Positions 12,111 through 22,249 of a DNA stretch of 64,000 nucleotides are shown in pieces. A program made the position numbers and the translations under genes. The notes beneath the pieces are model-generated. The model worked only from the letters and a program-made list of their open reading frames with translations. It searched no databases and was not told the DNA's origin. The stretch spans positions 12,921,001 through 12,985,000 of the forward strand of contig CATNEN010000007.1 in assembly GCA_950097015.1 (NCBI GenBank), written 5' to 3'. The DNA comes from Macrostomum hystrix. Its lineage: Eukaryota; Platyhelminthes; Macrostomidae. The stretch's first letter is position 1; each line of letters begins with the position of its first letter.

Positions 12111-13125
12111 AGCAGCTCTATCTAGATTAAGCTTGGTGACCACTAAAGTTGAAGATGATGCAGGCATATTTGGGTGACATGCTGATAAAGTGTAAAGGCC
12201 TGCCAAGGCTACACTGAGAGGCTATTCAAAACTTGTATACCTTGGTATACAAGTGCTCCACGTTGGCATCAGCGACCCGGCTCCTCTTACCCTTGCTAAC
12301 TGTGACGAAATCTCTGTCTGCTCGGATTTTCGGTACCTCGGCTCGCTGGTGGTCTCTCCGGAGGACATCGTCGCCGATCGTCGTGTGTAAGCCTGGACAG
12401 CTGCTCGACAGCTGAGCCCCATCTTCTGCTCACCCGTGCCTGACCAACTCAAAATCCGGATTTTTCGTGCTGCCGTAGAGCCGATATTCCTTTATGGCTT
12501 GGAGGCTCTCCCAATCACGGAATCTCGCAAGCGGGCTCTCGACGCCACTTTCAGAGCCTTCCTGCGTTTCGCTCTGGATGTACGCTACCCCGAAAGGCTG
12601 TCAAACCGTGCGCTCGCTGCTCGCTCCTGCGTCCCGCTGGTGAGCTCCATACTCAGGGCGCGGAGACAGTGGCTTCTTGGCCATGTGCTACGCAGCTACG
12701 GACGCAGAGAAACCAACTCCCTTGCGATCGTTGTGCTAAATCCGCCAAGCGATCCTTTTCGACGCGGACATGCGTGCACTGAAACTCTCTTAAAGACCTT
12801 CACTAATGACCTACAGGCCATCAACCTCACTCCGCTTGAGGCTACTTCCTGCCCCTCTGAGCTTTTTTGCGAGCGTGTGAGCGCTAAGGGTCTCTGACTC
12901 TTCAGCGTCTTAATAATAATAATAATAATACCTTGGTATAAAATACACTAGCTCTTATAGGAAAATACATACATTTGGCCAGACCCTTGAAGATGTTGAT
13001 GGGCTGAAGGGCTGGCAACTTGATTCTTGTTTCAGAAGATGTACAATGAAAGTTGGCCTATGTTCTTGAGTTTAATTTGCTTGCATTGTTCCATTGGCTG
13101 CTGTAAAAATAATTGTTTGGGGGAA
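12111..13125 (+). repeat. Dispersed repeat, copy 1 (interrupted by a LINE)
   Basis: The blocks 12111-12249 and 12931-13125 together match 45259-45610 in the same order and orientation. Shared strings include GGGTGACATGCTGATAAAG, AAATACACTAGCTCTTA, CTTGTTTCAGAAGATG and TTCTTGAGTTT. The two copies are visibly diverged. In copy 1 the match is interrupted exactly at the LINE insertion; copy 2 shows the uninterrupted state. The nature of the family is unknown. Confidence 0.75.
12250..12927 (+). mobile_element. 5'-truncated non-LTR retrotransposon with 13-bp TSD
   Basis: One frame from about 12241 to 12897 encodes the C-terminal part of a LINE reverse transcriptase: VLHVGISDPAPL, SDFRYLGSLV, IFRAAVEPIFLYGLEALPIT, RRQWLLGHVLRS and FRRGHACTETLL. 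There is a single in-frame TAA (12388-12390). The element ends in a (TAA)n tail (12911-12927). It is flanked by the perfect 13-base duplication ATACCTTGGTATA (12237-12249 and 12928-12940). The 5' truncation, tail and target duplication are the signature of target-primed reverse transcription. Confidence 0.85.
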
Positions 13126-13334
13126 ATCCCTTAGTTCTACAGTTGAGTGGTAAAAAATAATTTTTTTTGTTTTCATTTAAAGAAATGAGAAAATTCAAAT
13201 ATTTATAGGGGTAGTTACTGTCTTTTATGGCATCCTCTAATTAATAATTAATACCATAATTTCATTGCCATCCATGCCATACCATTTAATTTCAGATCTA
13301 GCCATTGCCTTTAAAATACATTCATATAGAGGAA
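13126..13334. other. 5' flank of NUBPL with acceptor-like site
   Basis: AT-rich. A good 3' splice-site sequence (ACCATTTAATTTCAG, ending 13294) lies just upstream of the NUBPL frame. It could join an unseen 5' exon or be a trans-splice acceptor. Confidence 0.4.
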
Positions 13335-14367
13335 ATGACCTTCACATGTACCAGAACTGCAATGTTCCAGTGGTGTGCGGCTCACAGATTGGATATTTTA
13401 TTACATCTACGATCACTGGCCACTGGGGGTCCCTCAGGTGCTGGCAGCAGCAAAAGCAGGGGGCTGCCACAGCAGAAGCCAATTCCGAATGTGGACAAGA
13501 TTCTGCTGGTTGGCTCTGGAAAGGGCGGTGTTGGTGAGTGTCCTGTTGTGCAGACTAGCTAGGCATCTCACATCTTAAAAACTTTGACTGCTTCATTCCC
13601 TTCTTCGCCCAGGCAAGTCAACCGTGTCTGTTAACCTGGCCGTTGCCATGGCAGCGGCGGGCTACCGGGTCGGCCTGACAGACGCGGACATTCAGGGGCC
13701 GTCACTCGCCACCCTGCTAGGCCTCCGCGACCGCCGCATGGAGGCGGAGGCGTCGCCAGCTTCAGGAGGCGGCGGCCGGCCAAGGCTGCTGCCTCTGGCC
13801 GCGCACGGCCTGCACTGCGCCTCCATGTCGCTGCTGATCCCGGAGGGCCGGGCCCCGGTGTGGCGCGGCCATATGCTATCCAGCGCAGTCGCCCAGCTGC
13901 TGTCGGGCGTGGCCTGGCCGCCGACGGACCTGCTGATCGTCGACCTGCCGCCCGGCAGCGGTGACGTCCCGCTTTCCGTGGTCCAGAGCGTGCCGGCTTC
14001 TGGCTGCCTGCTGGTAGCCACCGCTCAGCGCGTCGCCGTGGCGGACGTCGCCCGGCACGTCGACATGATGGCCGCCCTGCGCGTCCCAACGCTTGGCCTG
14101 GTGCACAACATGGCCGCCTTTCGCTGCCCCGCTTGCTCGGCCCGCCACCCGCTGTTCCACTCGGATGCCCTGGCCGAGCTCTGCCGGACTACCGGCATGC
14201 CGCAGCTGGCGGAACTTCAGCTCGAGCCTGACGATGCCCGGGCCATGGACGATGGCCGGCCCAGCTTCCTGGCCTGTCCGGACTCGCCAAACACCGCCAC
14301 ATATACCGCATTGGCTGCAGCCGTGGCCCGCCTATTGCAGCTGCCTCCGCCCGCCGCTAAAGCCTGA
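13335..14367 (+). CDS. NUBPL: NUBPL/Ind1, mitochondrial Fe-S P-loop ATPase for complex I
   Basis: Two exons: 13335-13533 and 13613-14367, joined in phase 1 within the P-loop (GSGKGGVG | GKSTVSVNLAVAMA). This gives the deviant Walker A of Mrp/NBP35 ATPases. Further family motifs are RGLPQQKPIPNVDK before the P-loop, LTDADIQGPS, VWRGHMLSSA, DLLIVDLPPGSGDVPLS (switch region) and the Fe-S CxxC in FRCPACSARH. The product inserts 4Fe-4S clusters into respiratory complex I in mitochondria. The ATG at 13362 gives a start (MFQWCAAHRLDILLHLRSLA) that looks like a transit peptide and may be the true start; 13335 is the first ATG after an in-frame TAG at 13299. Length fits the family. Exon 2 is extremely GC-rich compared with its flanks. 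Confidence 0.93.
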
Positions 14368-14479
14368 GCTGCAGCTCCCGCAACGCAGTTAGACTTGCCG
14401 CATCGGCTCACACTAAATAGAAGCCATACTTCACTACATAGCTGTTTTCTGCGACCTTCTTTAGCCACACACCGTCATT

Positions 14480-15335
14480 CGCCACTACCATGTGTCCATC
14501 ACCCGCTCCCATGCGTCATTTACCCATGTGTCCTTCACCCGCTCCCATGTGTCCATCACCCGCTCCCATGCGTCATTTACCCATGTGTCCTTCACCCGCT
14601 CCCATGTGTCCATCACCCGCTCCCATGCGTCATTTACCCATGTGTCCTTCACCCGCTCCCATGTGTCCATCACCCGCTCCCATGCGTCATTTACCCATGT
14701 GTCCTTCACCCGCTCCCATGCGTCATTTACCCATGTGTCCTTCACCCGCTCCCATGCGTCATTTACCCATGTGTCCTTCACCCGCTCCCATGCGTCATTT
14801 ACCCATGTGTCCTTCACCCGCTCCCATGTGTCCATCACCCGCTCCCATGCGTCATTTACCCATGTGTCCTTCACCCGCTCCCATGTGTCCTTCACCTGCT
14901 CCCATGCGTCATTTACCCATGTGTCCATCACCCGCTCCCATGCGTCATTTACCCATGTGTCCTTCACCCGCTCCCATGCGTCATTTACCCATGTGTCCAT
15001 CACCCGCTCCCATGCGTCATTTACCCATGTGTCCTTCACCCGCTCCCATGTGTCCTTCACCTGCTCCCATGCGTCATTTACCCATGTGTCCATCACCCGC
15101 TCCCATGTGTCCATCACCCGCTCCCATGCGTCATTTACCCATGTGTCCTTCACCCGCTCCCATGTGTCCATCACCCGCTCCCATGCGTCATTTACCCATG
15201 TGTCCTTCACCCGCTCCCATGTGTCCTTCACCTGCTCCCATGCGTCATTTACCCATGTGTCCATCACCCGCTTCCATGTGTCCTTCACACACTCCCATGT
15301 GTCCTTTATCTACTCCCATGTGCACTTCATCCAGT
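14480..15335. repeat. Minisatellite of 21- and 36-bp units
   Basis: An array of a 21-base unit (CCCATGTGTCCTTCACCCGC plus T, with CCATCA variants) mixed with a 15-base spacer unit (CCCATGCGTCATTTA), so the common higher-order unit is 36 bases. All units are multiples of three. Four overlapping frames (three plus, one minus) therefore stay open for 270-330 codons. These are artefacts of period, not genes. The array lies just downstream of NUBPL, possibly in its 3' region. Confidence 0.95.
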
Positions 15336-15394
15336 TGGCCAGGATTATTGTGCTTTGTCACAGCGGCAAGCTGTATATATCATGATCCTAACCA

Positions 15395-15400
15395 AATAAA
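15395..15400 (+). promoter_or_regulatory. Possible polyadenylation signal AATAAA
   Basis: AATAAA directly after the minisatellite, about 1 kb past the NUBPL stop codon. If used, the array would be in the NUBPL 3' UTR. Weak evidence. Confidence 0.3.
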
Positions 15401-15579
15401 ACTCGTTAATTGAAACAAAAGGCTGAAAGTGTTAGTAAAACATTTTATTTTTCTATTTTATATATCAGATTGGTGAAAATCAGTACTCATGGTCAATCAT
15501 CTGATGGTTATTAATAAGCTATGACTCGTTTTTACGTCCTTTGTGTTAAGTGTCGCAGGCTGTCACAGGCCAAAATTTA

Positions 15580-15990
15580 GCCCCGGCAGATCCCAGACCT
15601 GAATCCACCCGGCAGATCCCAGCCCTGAATCCACCCGGCAGATCCCAGACTTGAATCCACCCGGCAGATCCCAGCCCTGAATCCACCCGGCAGATCCCAG
15701 ACCTGAATCCACCCGGCAGATCCCAGCCCTGAATCCACCTGGCAGATCCCAGCCCTGAATCCACCCGGCAGATCCCAGCCCTGAATCCACCCGGCAGATC
15801 CCAGCCCTGAATCCACCCGGCAGATCCCAGCCCTGAATCCACCCGGCAGATCCCAGCCCTGAATCCACCCGGCAGATCCCAGACCCGAATCCACCTGGCA
15901 GATCCCAGTCCTGAATCTACCCGTCAGATCCAAGTCCTGAATCCACCCGGCAGATCCCAGGCCCGAATCAGGCTGCACAGATCCCAATCC
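15580..15990. repeat. 26-bp minisatellite
   Basis: About 15 copies of a 26-base unit (CCCGGCAGATCCCAGCCCTG followed by AATCCA), degenerating towards 16030. The period is not a multiple of three, so each minus-strand frame cycles through the same three short peptides. These frames are not genes. Confidence 0.93.
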
Positions 15991-16138
15991 AGAATCCAGG
16001 TCTATACATCCCAATCCAGAATCCACTGATCCCATGTGTTGTTTAGTAGTCCTTTGCTAGCTACTGGTGGTCTTTGGTAGTGGCTACCGTTACATCGCCG
16101 TTGTCCCAAATCTGCTATAAAAGTCAGTTTTTTGAATT

Positions 16139-16471
16139 GCTCATACCGCACTCGTGCCGCACTGCATGCGAGTGCATGTACATGTAATCACTTTGCTCAT
16201 ACCGCACTCGTGCCGCACTGCATGCGAGTGCATGTACATGTAATCACTTTGCTCATACCGCACTCGTGCCGCACTGCATGCGAGTGCATGTACATGTAAT
16301 CACTTTGCTCATACCGCACTCGTGCCGCACTGCATGCGAGTGCATGTACATGTAATCACTTTGCTCGTACCGCACTCGTGCCGCACTGCATGCGAGTGCA
16401 TGTACATGTAATCACTTTGCTCATACCGCACACGTGCCGCACTGCATGCGAGTGCATGTACATGTAATCAC
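16139..16471. repeat. 56-bp tandem repeat, six near-identical copies
   Basis: Six copies of a 56-base unit, almost identical, containing GCACTCG and CGAGTGC separated by 14 bases (hairpin) plus the palindromes GCATGC and TACATGTA. Differences are single bases (a G in copy 5, an A in copy 6). Homogeneity implies recent expansion or ongoing conversion. Confidence 0.93.
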
Positions 16472-16938
16472 GACTGATGCATGCCAGACCACGGAAGAAA
16501 TGAAAAACTCGGGACAAAAAGGCTCACTCTACGAAGGCGCCACGCGACATCCTTCAGTTACTTATCCGAAATAGGTTTCGCTATTGGACTCTGTTTGCTT
16601 CGATTTCACTAGGGAAAGCAAATGAAAAAGCCAAGCCGCTGACAAAGGCGGTTTAGTTCCTCGCTGGGAAGGTAGAAAGCAAGCAAAGCGGTACGAATAC
16701 TTTATGCAGCGGCTGGTAAGTTTCACGTAGAAAATGAAATTCTGCAGCGCAAGGTACATACGGAGCTGGATCCAGGCGGATCGGAAAAGGTTCGAGTGGA
16801 AAAATTGCCATACGAAAAACAAATGCTAAGCACGCTGTGCAGCTTATTAACAGCATTGTGTCTGACCTGAGAAAATACCATGCATTCCTGTCTATTGTGT
16901 CACTGCAGGGAAAGTAAAGCTCCAAGCTCGCCAGGCAA
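16472..16938. other. Non-coding interval downstream of the 16.9-kb gene
   Basis: About 470 bases between the 56-bp array and the stop codon of the minus-strand gene. Minus-strand open frames here run out of phase with that gene and look like chance. Probably its 3' UTR. Confidence 0.4.
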
Positions 16939-18626
16939 TTAGTCTGCGCCTGCGAACAGCGGCTCGGCGGCCAGCTTGCGCTGCTTGACGCGCATGCTGC
17001 GCTCCAGGTTGTTTTTCTTCTCAATCTCCAGGGCGAGGTCGCCCGCCTGCTCCCACTTGCAGGAATCCTCCATGAAGCTACATCGCTCCGTGCCCCATTC
17101 TGGGTAGACGTGCTCAATAGCGGTGGAAACGGGCAAGTTCCGCGGCTCAAGGATGCCCCGCAGCAGCCGCTGATTCGCCTGCTTCCACGGCGTTGTCTCA
17201 ATCGTCCTGGTCTTGCTCTTGCCTAAGGGTGAATGTAGGTACATGTCGCCCACCTTGGAGCACGTGGGTCCGGTGCGCTGGTAATTGAAGTATAAATCTG
17301 AGTTGTCAGGATAGGTTTCTTTCACGAAAAGGGCCACATGTGCCGCCTCTAAGTACGGCTTCCGGATCTTGTAGGGCGGGAACATCTTAATCATCAGGCG
17401 GTCGCACTGGTCGATTGCCATCAGGTTGGGGCCGCGCAGCGTCACTACCAGGTACTTTACCCAGCGATACAGGCCGATGCGGCGGTTCAGAATGCGCCTA
17501 GTCACCTCAATCTCACAGCCTGTCCTTATGGCAATGGAACGGAACTGGCCGGGGTCGATAAGGAAGGCCTCGACAACACGGTCCGTAAGCAGAACGACGA
17601 ACTCCCTGCGGGACACGTCAGCGAACACGTTCATACAGCCGATCACAATGCCCTCCTTTTCCATATGACCCATGTTTAGTTTCTTCTTGTCCGTCTTTTC
17701 TGCCTTTTTATCGTCGCCTAGGGCCGGCAGATCGTCCGCTTCATCTTCCGCATCGCCCTCATCGCCCTCGCCACCTTCTTCTCCTGTTTGTTCCTCGTCA
17801 GCAGAGGTGTTCGGTGTCTCCTGGTTTCCAGCCAGGCCATCGACAGAGTTCGAAGCACTGATCTCATTGCCAGAGGAGCTGCGACCTTCGACTCCGCCAC
17901 TTTCGTCCTTGTTCGTGTCGTTGGTGCCATCGTCGTCACTGGATTCTCGACTTAATTGGCGACGAGGTGTCAGGGCGGAAAGAGTTATAGCGTCACCAAA
18001 ATCTGAGAGCAAAGCTAAGTCAAAACAGCAGCACGAAAATGGTGACTTGTTATAAATAGCGCGTTACTCAACGAACAATATACAAAACAGGACTTTGAAT
18101 GCGGCACTCACGCATTGGACACGTTGGAGTCGCTGTCCATGATGATGTTGATGTCCACCATGCCGTCTTGGTTCTTTTCTGCCGCCTTAAACTGTGTGAT
18201 GATTGTCGTCTGCTTGCCCTCCGCCTTGTGGCGCTGTATGTCCCGCAGGCCACCGGGCTTGGCGATGCCAAATGGGTTTTTGTTATTCGTGTTCTGGAGA
18301 AGACTGGAGAGAAGACGCGGCTGGAGAAGACTCTGCTGTGCCCGCTGCTCGTTTAGTATCCGCTCATGGAGGCAGCCGGCGGATTTCGTAATCTCTGCGA
18401 CGGCATCCGCTGTCCCAGACAAGCAGCTGGGCGGATTAACCGGCTGGGGCTTCTGGGTGGGCTCGGTAGCCTCGTTCGTCCACGGATTCCAATTGCGCAG
18501 GCTTCGTCTAGTGGCCCAGCCGCTGTGCAGGCCAGCCAGCTTCATTAGCTCCACAGAGCGGCCGACGAAGCGACGGTCAACTGCAGATGGGCTGCAGCTG
18601 GACTTGGAGCTGCAGTCGCTTTCCAT
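16939..18626 (-). CDS. Unrecognised protein with acidic linker and conserved-looking C-terminal domain
   Basis: Two exons fit: 18626-18112 and about 17950-16939, joined at a GTGAGT donor (18111-18106) in phase 2, giving about 508 residues. An alternative acceptor 12 bases further in (17938) is equally good. The first part (172 residues) is polar. Next comes a Ser/Asp/Glu/Gly-rich acidic stretch and a Lys cluster. The last ~240 residues look folded, with alternating hydrophobics (EFVVLLTDRVVEAFLIDPGQ, YRWVKYLVVTLRGPNLMAID, HVALFVKETYPDNSDLYFNY). I do not recognise a family. It has no signal peptide or membrane segment and is probably cytosolic or nuclear. The long second exon with consistent GC-rich codon use supports a real gene. 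Confidence 0.75.
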
Positions 18627-19011
18627 GCCTCGGGTGCAGGGCTGCCTTGGAAATGAAAGCTAAAGCAGACTCAACTCGCCAGGCTAATAATTTTTGGCAG
18701 TTCTAGCTTGGCTCGCTGCTCGGCTTTCTGCAGCGCAGCTCAGGACTTGTCTATGGCAAAAACAGCTGTCTGTTGGAAACCCGAACTAATTATTCGTAAA
18801 TTAACAAAAAGCTAAGAACCAAGAATGTACCTTTTGCTGTAAGCTTTCAATTTAATCATAGATATGAAAATCTGACAGAAATGATTGCCTATAAATCGCA
18901 GAACTTATGTGGCATAGCAGAACCCAATTTAATCCTGGCATCTATTTGATGCCTATCAAATTTCTATCTATTTCGCACGCCAAATGGTGCTGATTTTTAC
19001 TATTTTTCCAA
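18627..19011. other. Spacer upstream of the 16.9-kb gene
   Basis: 385 bases, AT-rich, ending at the left end of the CACTG transposon. It contains the putative promoter of the minus-strand gene; no motif stands out. Confidence 0.4.
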
Positions 19012-21513
19012 CACTGTAAATCATAGAGGTCCAGACGAGGTCCGTATTAACAAATGCGGACCTTAGTCCTTGGAGGTCCAAAATTGTAAAATGTGCGGAA
19101 TTGGCTTGAAAGTGTCAATTCAGTTGCCTTTTATACCATTTGATCCTTAAATTGTATACTGGCACTGCGCATGCTACGTTGGTATGAATTTTTGCAAATA
19201 CTCAATGATTTGCAATGATTGTAAAGAAACGACAGAAAAGCTGTTTCGCTAAGGCAGTCCTTTTGAAGCTGTTTATCAAAATATTATTATTGCTTTATTG
19301 AGCAAGCAATGTACTTTGATTCAAGCGCCCAGATTACGGACATCTGCAGTGCGATTGTTGCCACGTATCCTGGTCTGCGAGATGGTAAAGGTGAAACGCA
19401 AGTTGTGAGCTTCCACTTCTGGCGAACAAAGATTTGCAGGAGGCTCAAGGAGCTGCGCAGCAGAATTTTGGTTGAGTACACCAGCCCAGTTGTCCAACAT
19501 ATGCGCAGCAAGCATGGGCACAAACGGTCGCGTCAAGCAAATGCTAGTGCTAAGGAGACCAAGAACAAGGAGAGCGACGAACAGGACAAGGAGAGCGACG
19601 AACAGGACAAGGAGAGTGACGAAGATGACAAGGAGAGCGACGACGATGGCGGTAACGAGGACGGAGATGCGGACAACAACCAAGACCAGCCGGCTTGCAA
19701 GCGTCGTAAGTGTAATGATGATGACGCACAGAGTGCCATGGCTAAAAGTGTGGACTTTGGGGATTGTGGAATCGATGTGCCCGACTTTCACGAGGCTCGG
19801 CGGGAGAAGCTAAACCGAGACTGCCACACATTCGCGATGCTTGAGGTTTTGAAGGAAATGGAGTCACTGTTTGCAGTTAGGATGATTAGATGTCAGGATC
19901 TAACTGTCGCTGAGGAGGTTCAACTCTACAAGCCACTCAATTTTGCGCCCGTCATCGAGCAAGAGGCTTTTCTGATGCTTGCAGCATACAGCAAGAATAA
20001 GACGGACTACGTACTTCCACCCAGTCCTTCTGACATTCGTACCAACGTGACAGGCGCTCTTCTCAGCATCTACGACAAGCGCAAAAACATGAAGAATTAC
20101 AAGCTATGTAAGAAGTACCTGGATGATGTTGATTCCGTTGAGGATAAGTTGCCTTTGGCTGTCTGCTTACTTCTCGGTCGTTTGAGGATCGACCCAGAGA
20201 AGATCTTCAGCAACGAGCTTCCAGTGAGGATTCTAAAGGACGGCGCAGACTGGCGTGGCGTGTTTGTGAATGGAGCGAGTCTCTTTTTCGACAGCAATGC
20301 TGACTCCGTCATCGTGTTTATTATCGTGTACATCGCGTTTAATCTGCAGCACGTCCCTCTTCTGGAACCCTTCCTGGAGACAGTGGAAGTGTTGTCGAGT
20401 CTTCGCCGAAGGTCTGCAGTGTCGTGTCTGGCTGCCAAAACTGTCATCGCTGCCTTTCGTTAACTGTATACATCTGGTGGCTTGACTATGACAACGACTA
20501 TGCGCTGCACTCTAAGTTCCCTGTTGCTTTTGTCTCCTTGGAAGGCAAGGCACACATTTGGTCTTTGGTTTCCATCTAAGCTGACTATGTCATGAAGTAC
20601 TTGATTACTAAGTCTTCAACACTTTTCCCAGAAATTTGTAGTAAGGATCAGATATGGAATGGTGTCTCATGGGGGGGGGGCTCAGCAGACTTTGGTATGA
20701 ATGCGTTTAGTTCTCTTATTAATGGAAGAAGAGGGGTGCTGCTTAATCAGTTGCTACATATGTAATGCTTAATCATCATTTTTTATGTATATTGCTTAGT
20801 CTGTGTGCTAATGCTGTTCATTATGTGTACTTATGCTGTTTATTATATAATGTACTAATGCTGCTTTTTTGTGTACTCATGCTGGTTTTTCTATCCACTT
20901 GTGCTGTTTTGTCTGTGTACTTATGCTGCTTAGTCTGTGTACTTATCCTGTGTACTAGCTTTTTAGACTATTATTAAACACACACTTACGACGAATACAC
21001 TGTGCGTTTTCAAATTTCAATTGACTATACCATTCAAGGATAACTAAGATGAAAGATAACGTCGCAAACAAAATTCCATGGTGCACTTTCCTCATTCTTT
21101 TTGAAGTTATGCAGTTTTGAGAGTTTCAAAATGTCTTGAGCATGCATTGTATACATTGTGACAACAAATTTCTGGTTTTCACTTGTGTATTAAATTTGTC
21201 ATTCAAGCAGAGACATTTTGACTGACATGATGGATTATTTATTTATAGATGTTAGGACCTACATTTCGGACCTCTTCTGGACCTGAAATTTGGACCTATC
21301 AATTCGGACCTCTTAGAATATGGACCCTTAAAGGTCCGTATATATCGACGCTGCGGATCTTAGAATTCGGACCCTTACCGGACCTGCAATATGGACCTTT
21401 CAATTCGGACGTCTTACAATATGGACCCTTAAAGGTCCGTATATATCGACGCTGCGGACCTTAGAATTCGGACCCTTTGCGGACCCTTTTTCGGACCTCT
21501 TTGAATTACAGTG
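19012..21513 (+). mobile_element. CACTG-ended TIR transposon, intact copy A (2,502 bp)
   Basis: The left end CACTGTAAATCATAGAGGTCC and the inverse of the right end, CACTGTAATTCAAAGAGGTCC, are matching terminal inverted repeats. The copy is flanked by AA on both sides (19010-19011, 21514-21515). Copy B at 41097-45144 is flanked by TA on both sides, so the TSD is 2 bp. Subterminal regions are full of GGTCC/GGACC motifs, about 20 of them in 21247-21500, some within a duplicated ~100-base block. CACTR ends, 2-3 bp TSDs and subterminal repeat arrays are hallmarks of the EnSpm/CACTA superfamily. The only long ORF is not a recognisable CACTA transposase. Confidence 0.88.
19309..20463 (+). CDS. Transposon-borne intronless ORF of unknown function (384 aa)
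   Basis: A single uninterrupted frame inside the CACTG transposon; the same protein is encoded by copy B with only a few changes (e.g. Lys to Ile). Residues 1-55 ([18 protein letters not shown], then [16 protein letters not shown]) resemble the 'YP-x-L...W...I..R.K..R' segment found in SAMD3-like proteins of fish and invertebrates. Residues 75-125 are a KESDEQD-type acidic repeat followed by a basic KRRK (possible nuclear signal). The remaining 250 residues are helical with hydrophobic runs. I see no DDE/RNase-H-fold catalytic triad and no zinc ligands. It could be a captured host gene, an accessory protein or a divergent transposase. The SAMD3-like similarity is a weak by-eye impression. Confidence 0.75.
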   Translation: MYFDSSAQITDICSAIVATYPGLRDGKGETQVVSFHFWRTKICRRLKELRSRILVEYTSPVVQHMRSKHGHKRSRQANASAKETKNKESDEQDKESDEQDKESDEDDKESDDDGGNEDGDADNNQDQPACKRRKCNDDDAQSAMAKSVDFGDCGIDVPDFHEARREKLNRDCHTFAMLEVLKEMESLFAVRMIRCQDLTVAEEVQLYKPLNFAPVIEQEAFLMLAAYSKNKTDYVLPPSPSDIRTNVTGALLSIYDKRKNMKNYKLCKKYLDDVDSVEDKLPLAVCLLLGRLRIDPEKIFSNELPVRILKDGADWRGVFVNGASLFFDSNADSVIVFIIVYIAFNLQHVPLLEPFLETVEVLSSLRRRSAVSCLAAKTVIAAFR

Positions 21514-22249
21514 AATAAGGTAGCAAAAAACACGATATTGCCTCTATTATAACGAAAAGCTATTGCTCGTACGAGTATCACGAGATTAAGAAGGCGAAAT
21601 AAATGTAGAGTTAAATTTAAAGGAGAAAGTGGAAAGTAATAAAGTTAGTATGTATTTTGGGCCGCGCCAATATACTCATACTGTAACTTTGATCTCAGGA
21701 CACTTCTCTATATATTATTGTCTTGCAACATAAAGTAGATTGGATTGTCCTAGCTGTAAGATATTAAAAGTCCGAGCCCGTGTTTATGATTTGTCTAATA
21801 AATGTATCTCTGATACTATTTTAAAATGCATTAAAAAATTAGCTTCGATTTTCTACTTCCGTTCTGCACTTTGGGCATATTAAGTTTTCATATGGGGTTT
21901 TATATGGGCCTCGCTTGATGAAAGTGCGAACGAGCCTTTAATGTAAGATGCGAAGTGTCCCACTTCTGTAAAAATGTGTGCAAAAGAAAAATAATATTCT
22001 GCAGAATATCATTGGTGCAGTCAAATATTGGAACGTGCATCGTGCGTTACGCTAATGAATTTCATTTTAATAGAAATTGTAACAGATGATGCGCGAAGAT
22101 TTGACAATGAATTACTAAATGAATGATGAATGAATTAGTTCAGTGGGTTTGCTCAGCGAGCTCTTGAAACATCCTCTGGTGTTAACCGAGCAGGTTGCAA
22201 CAGCAGGGCACACGAGTTCGTCGCGCAGAGTGAAAACCAGTGGAGCAGG
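21514..22249. other. Non-coding spacer 3' of the TIR-domain gene
   Basis: AT-rich, about 735 bases, no supported feature. Likely includes the 3' UTR of the minus-strand gene that stops at 22250. Confidence 0.4.

Noticed and set aside
14395-15413. Four long overlapping frames (267-334 codons) on both strands
   Set aside because: Produced by a minisatellite whose units are multiples of three; no start context, no non-repetitive domain, same length in several frames.
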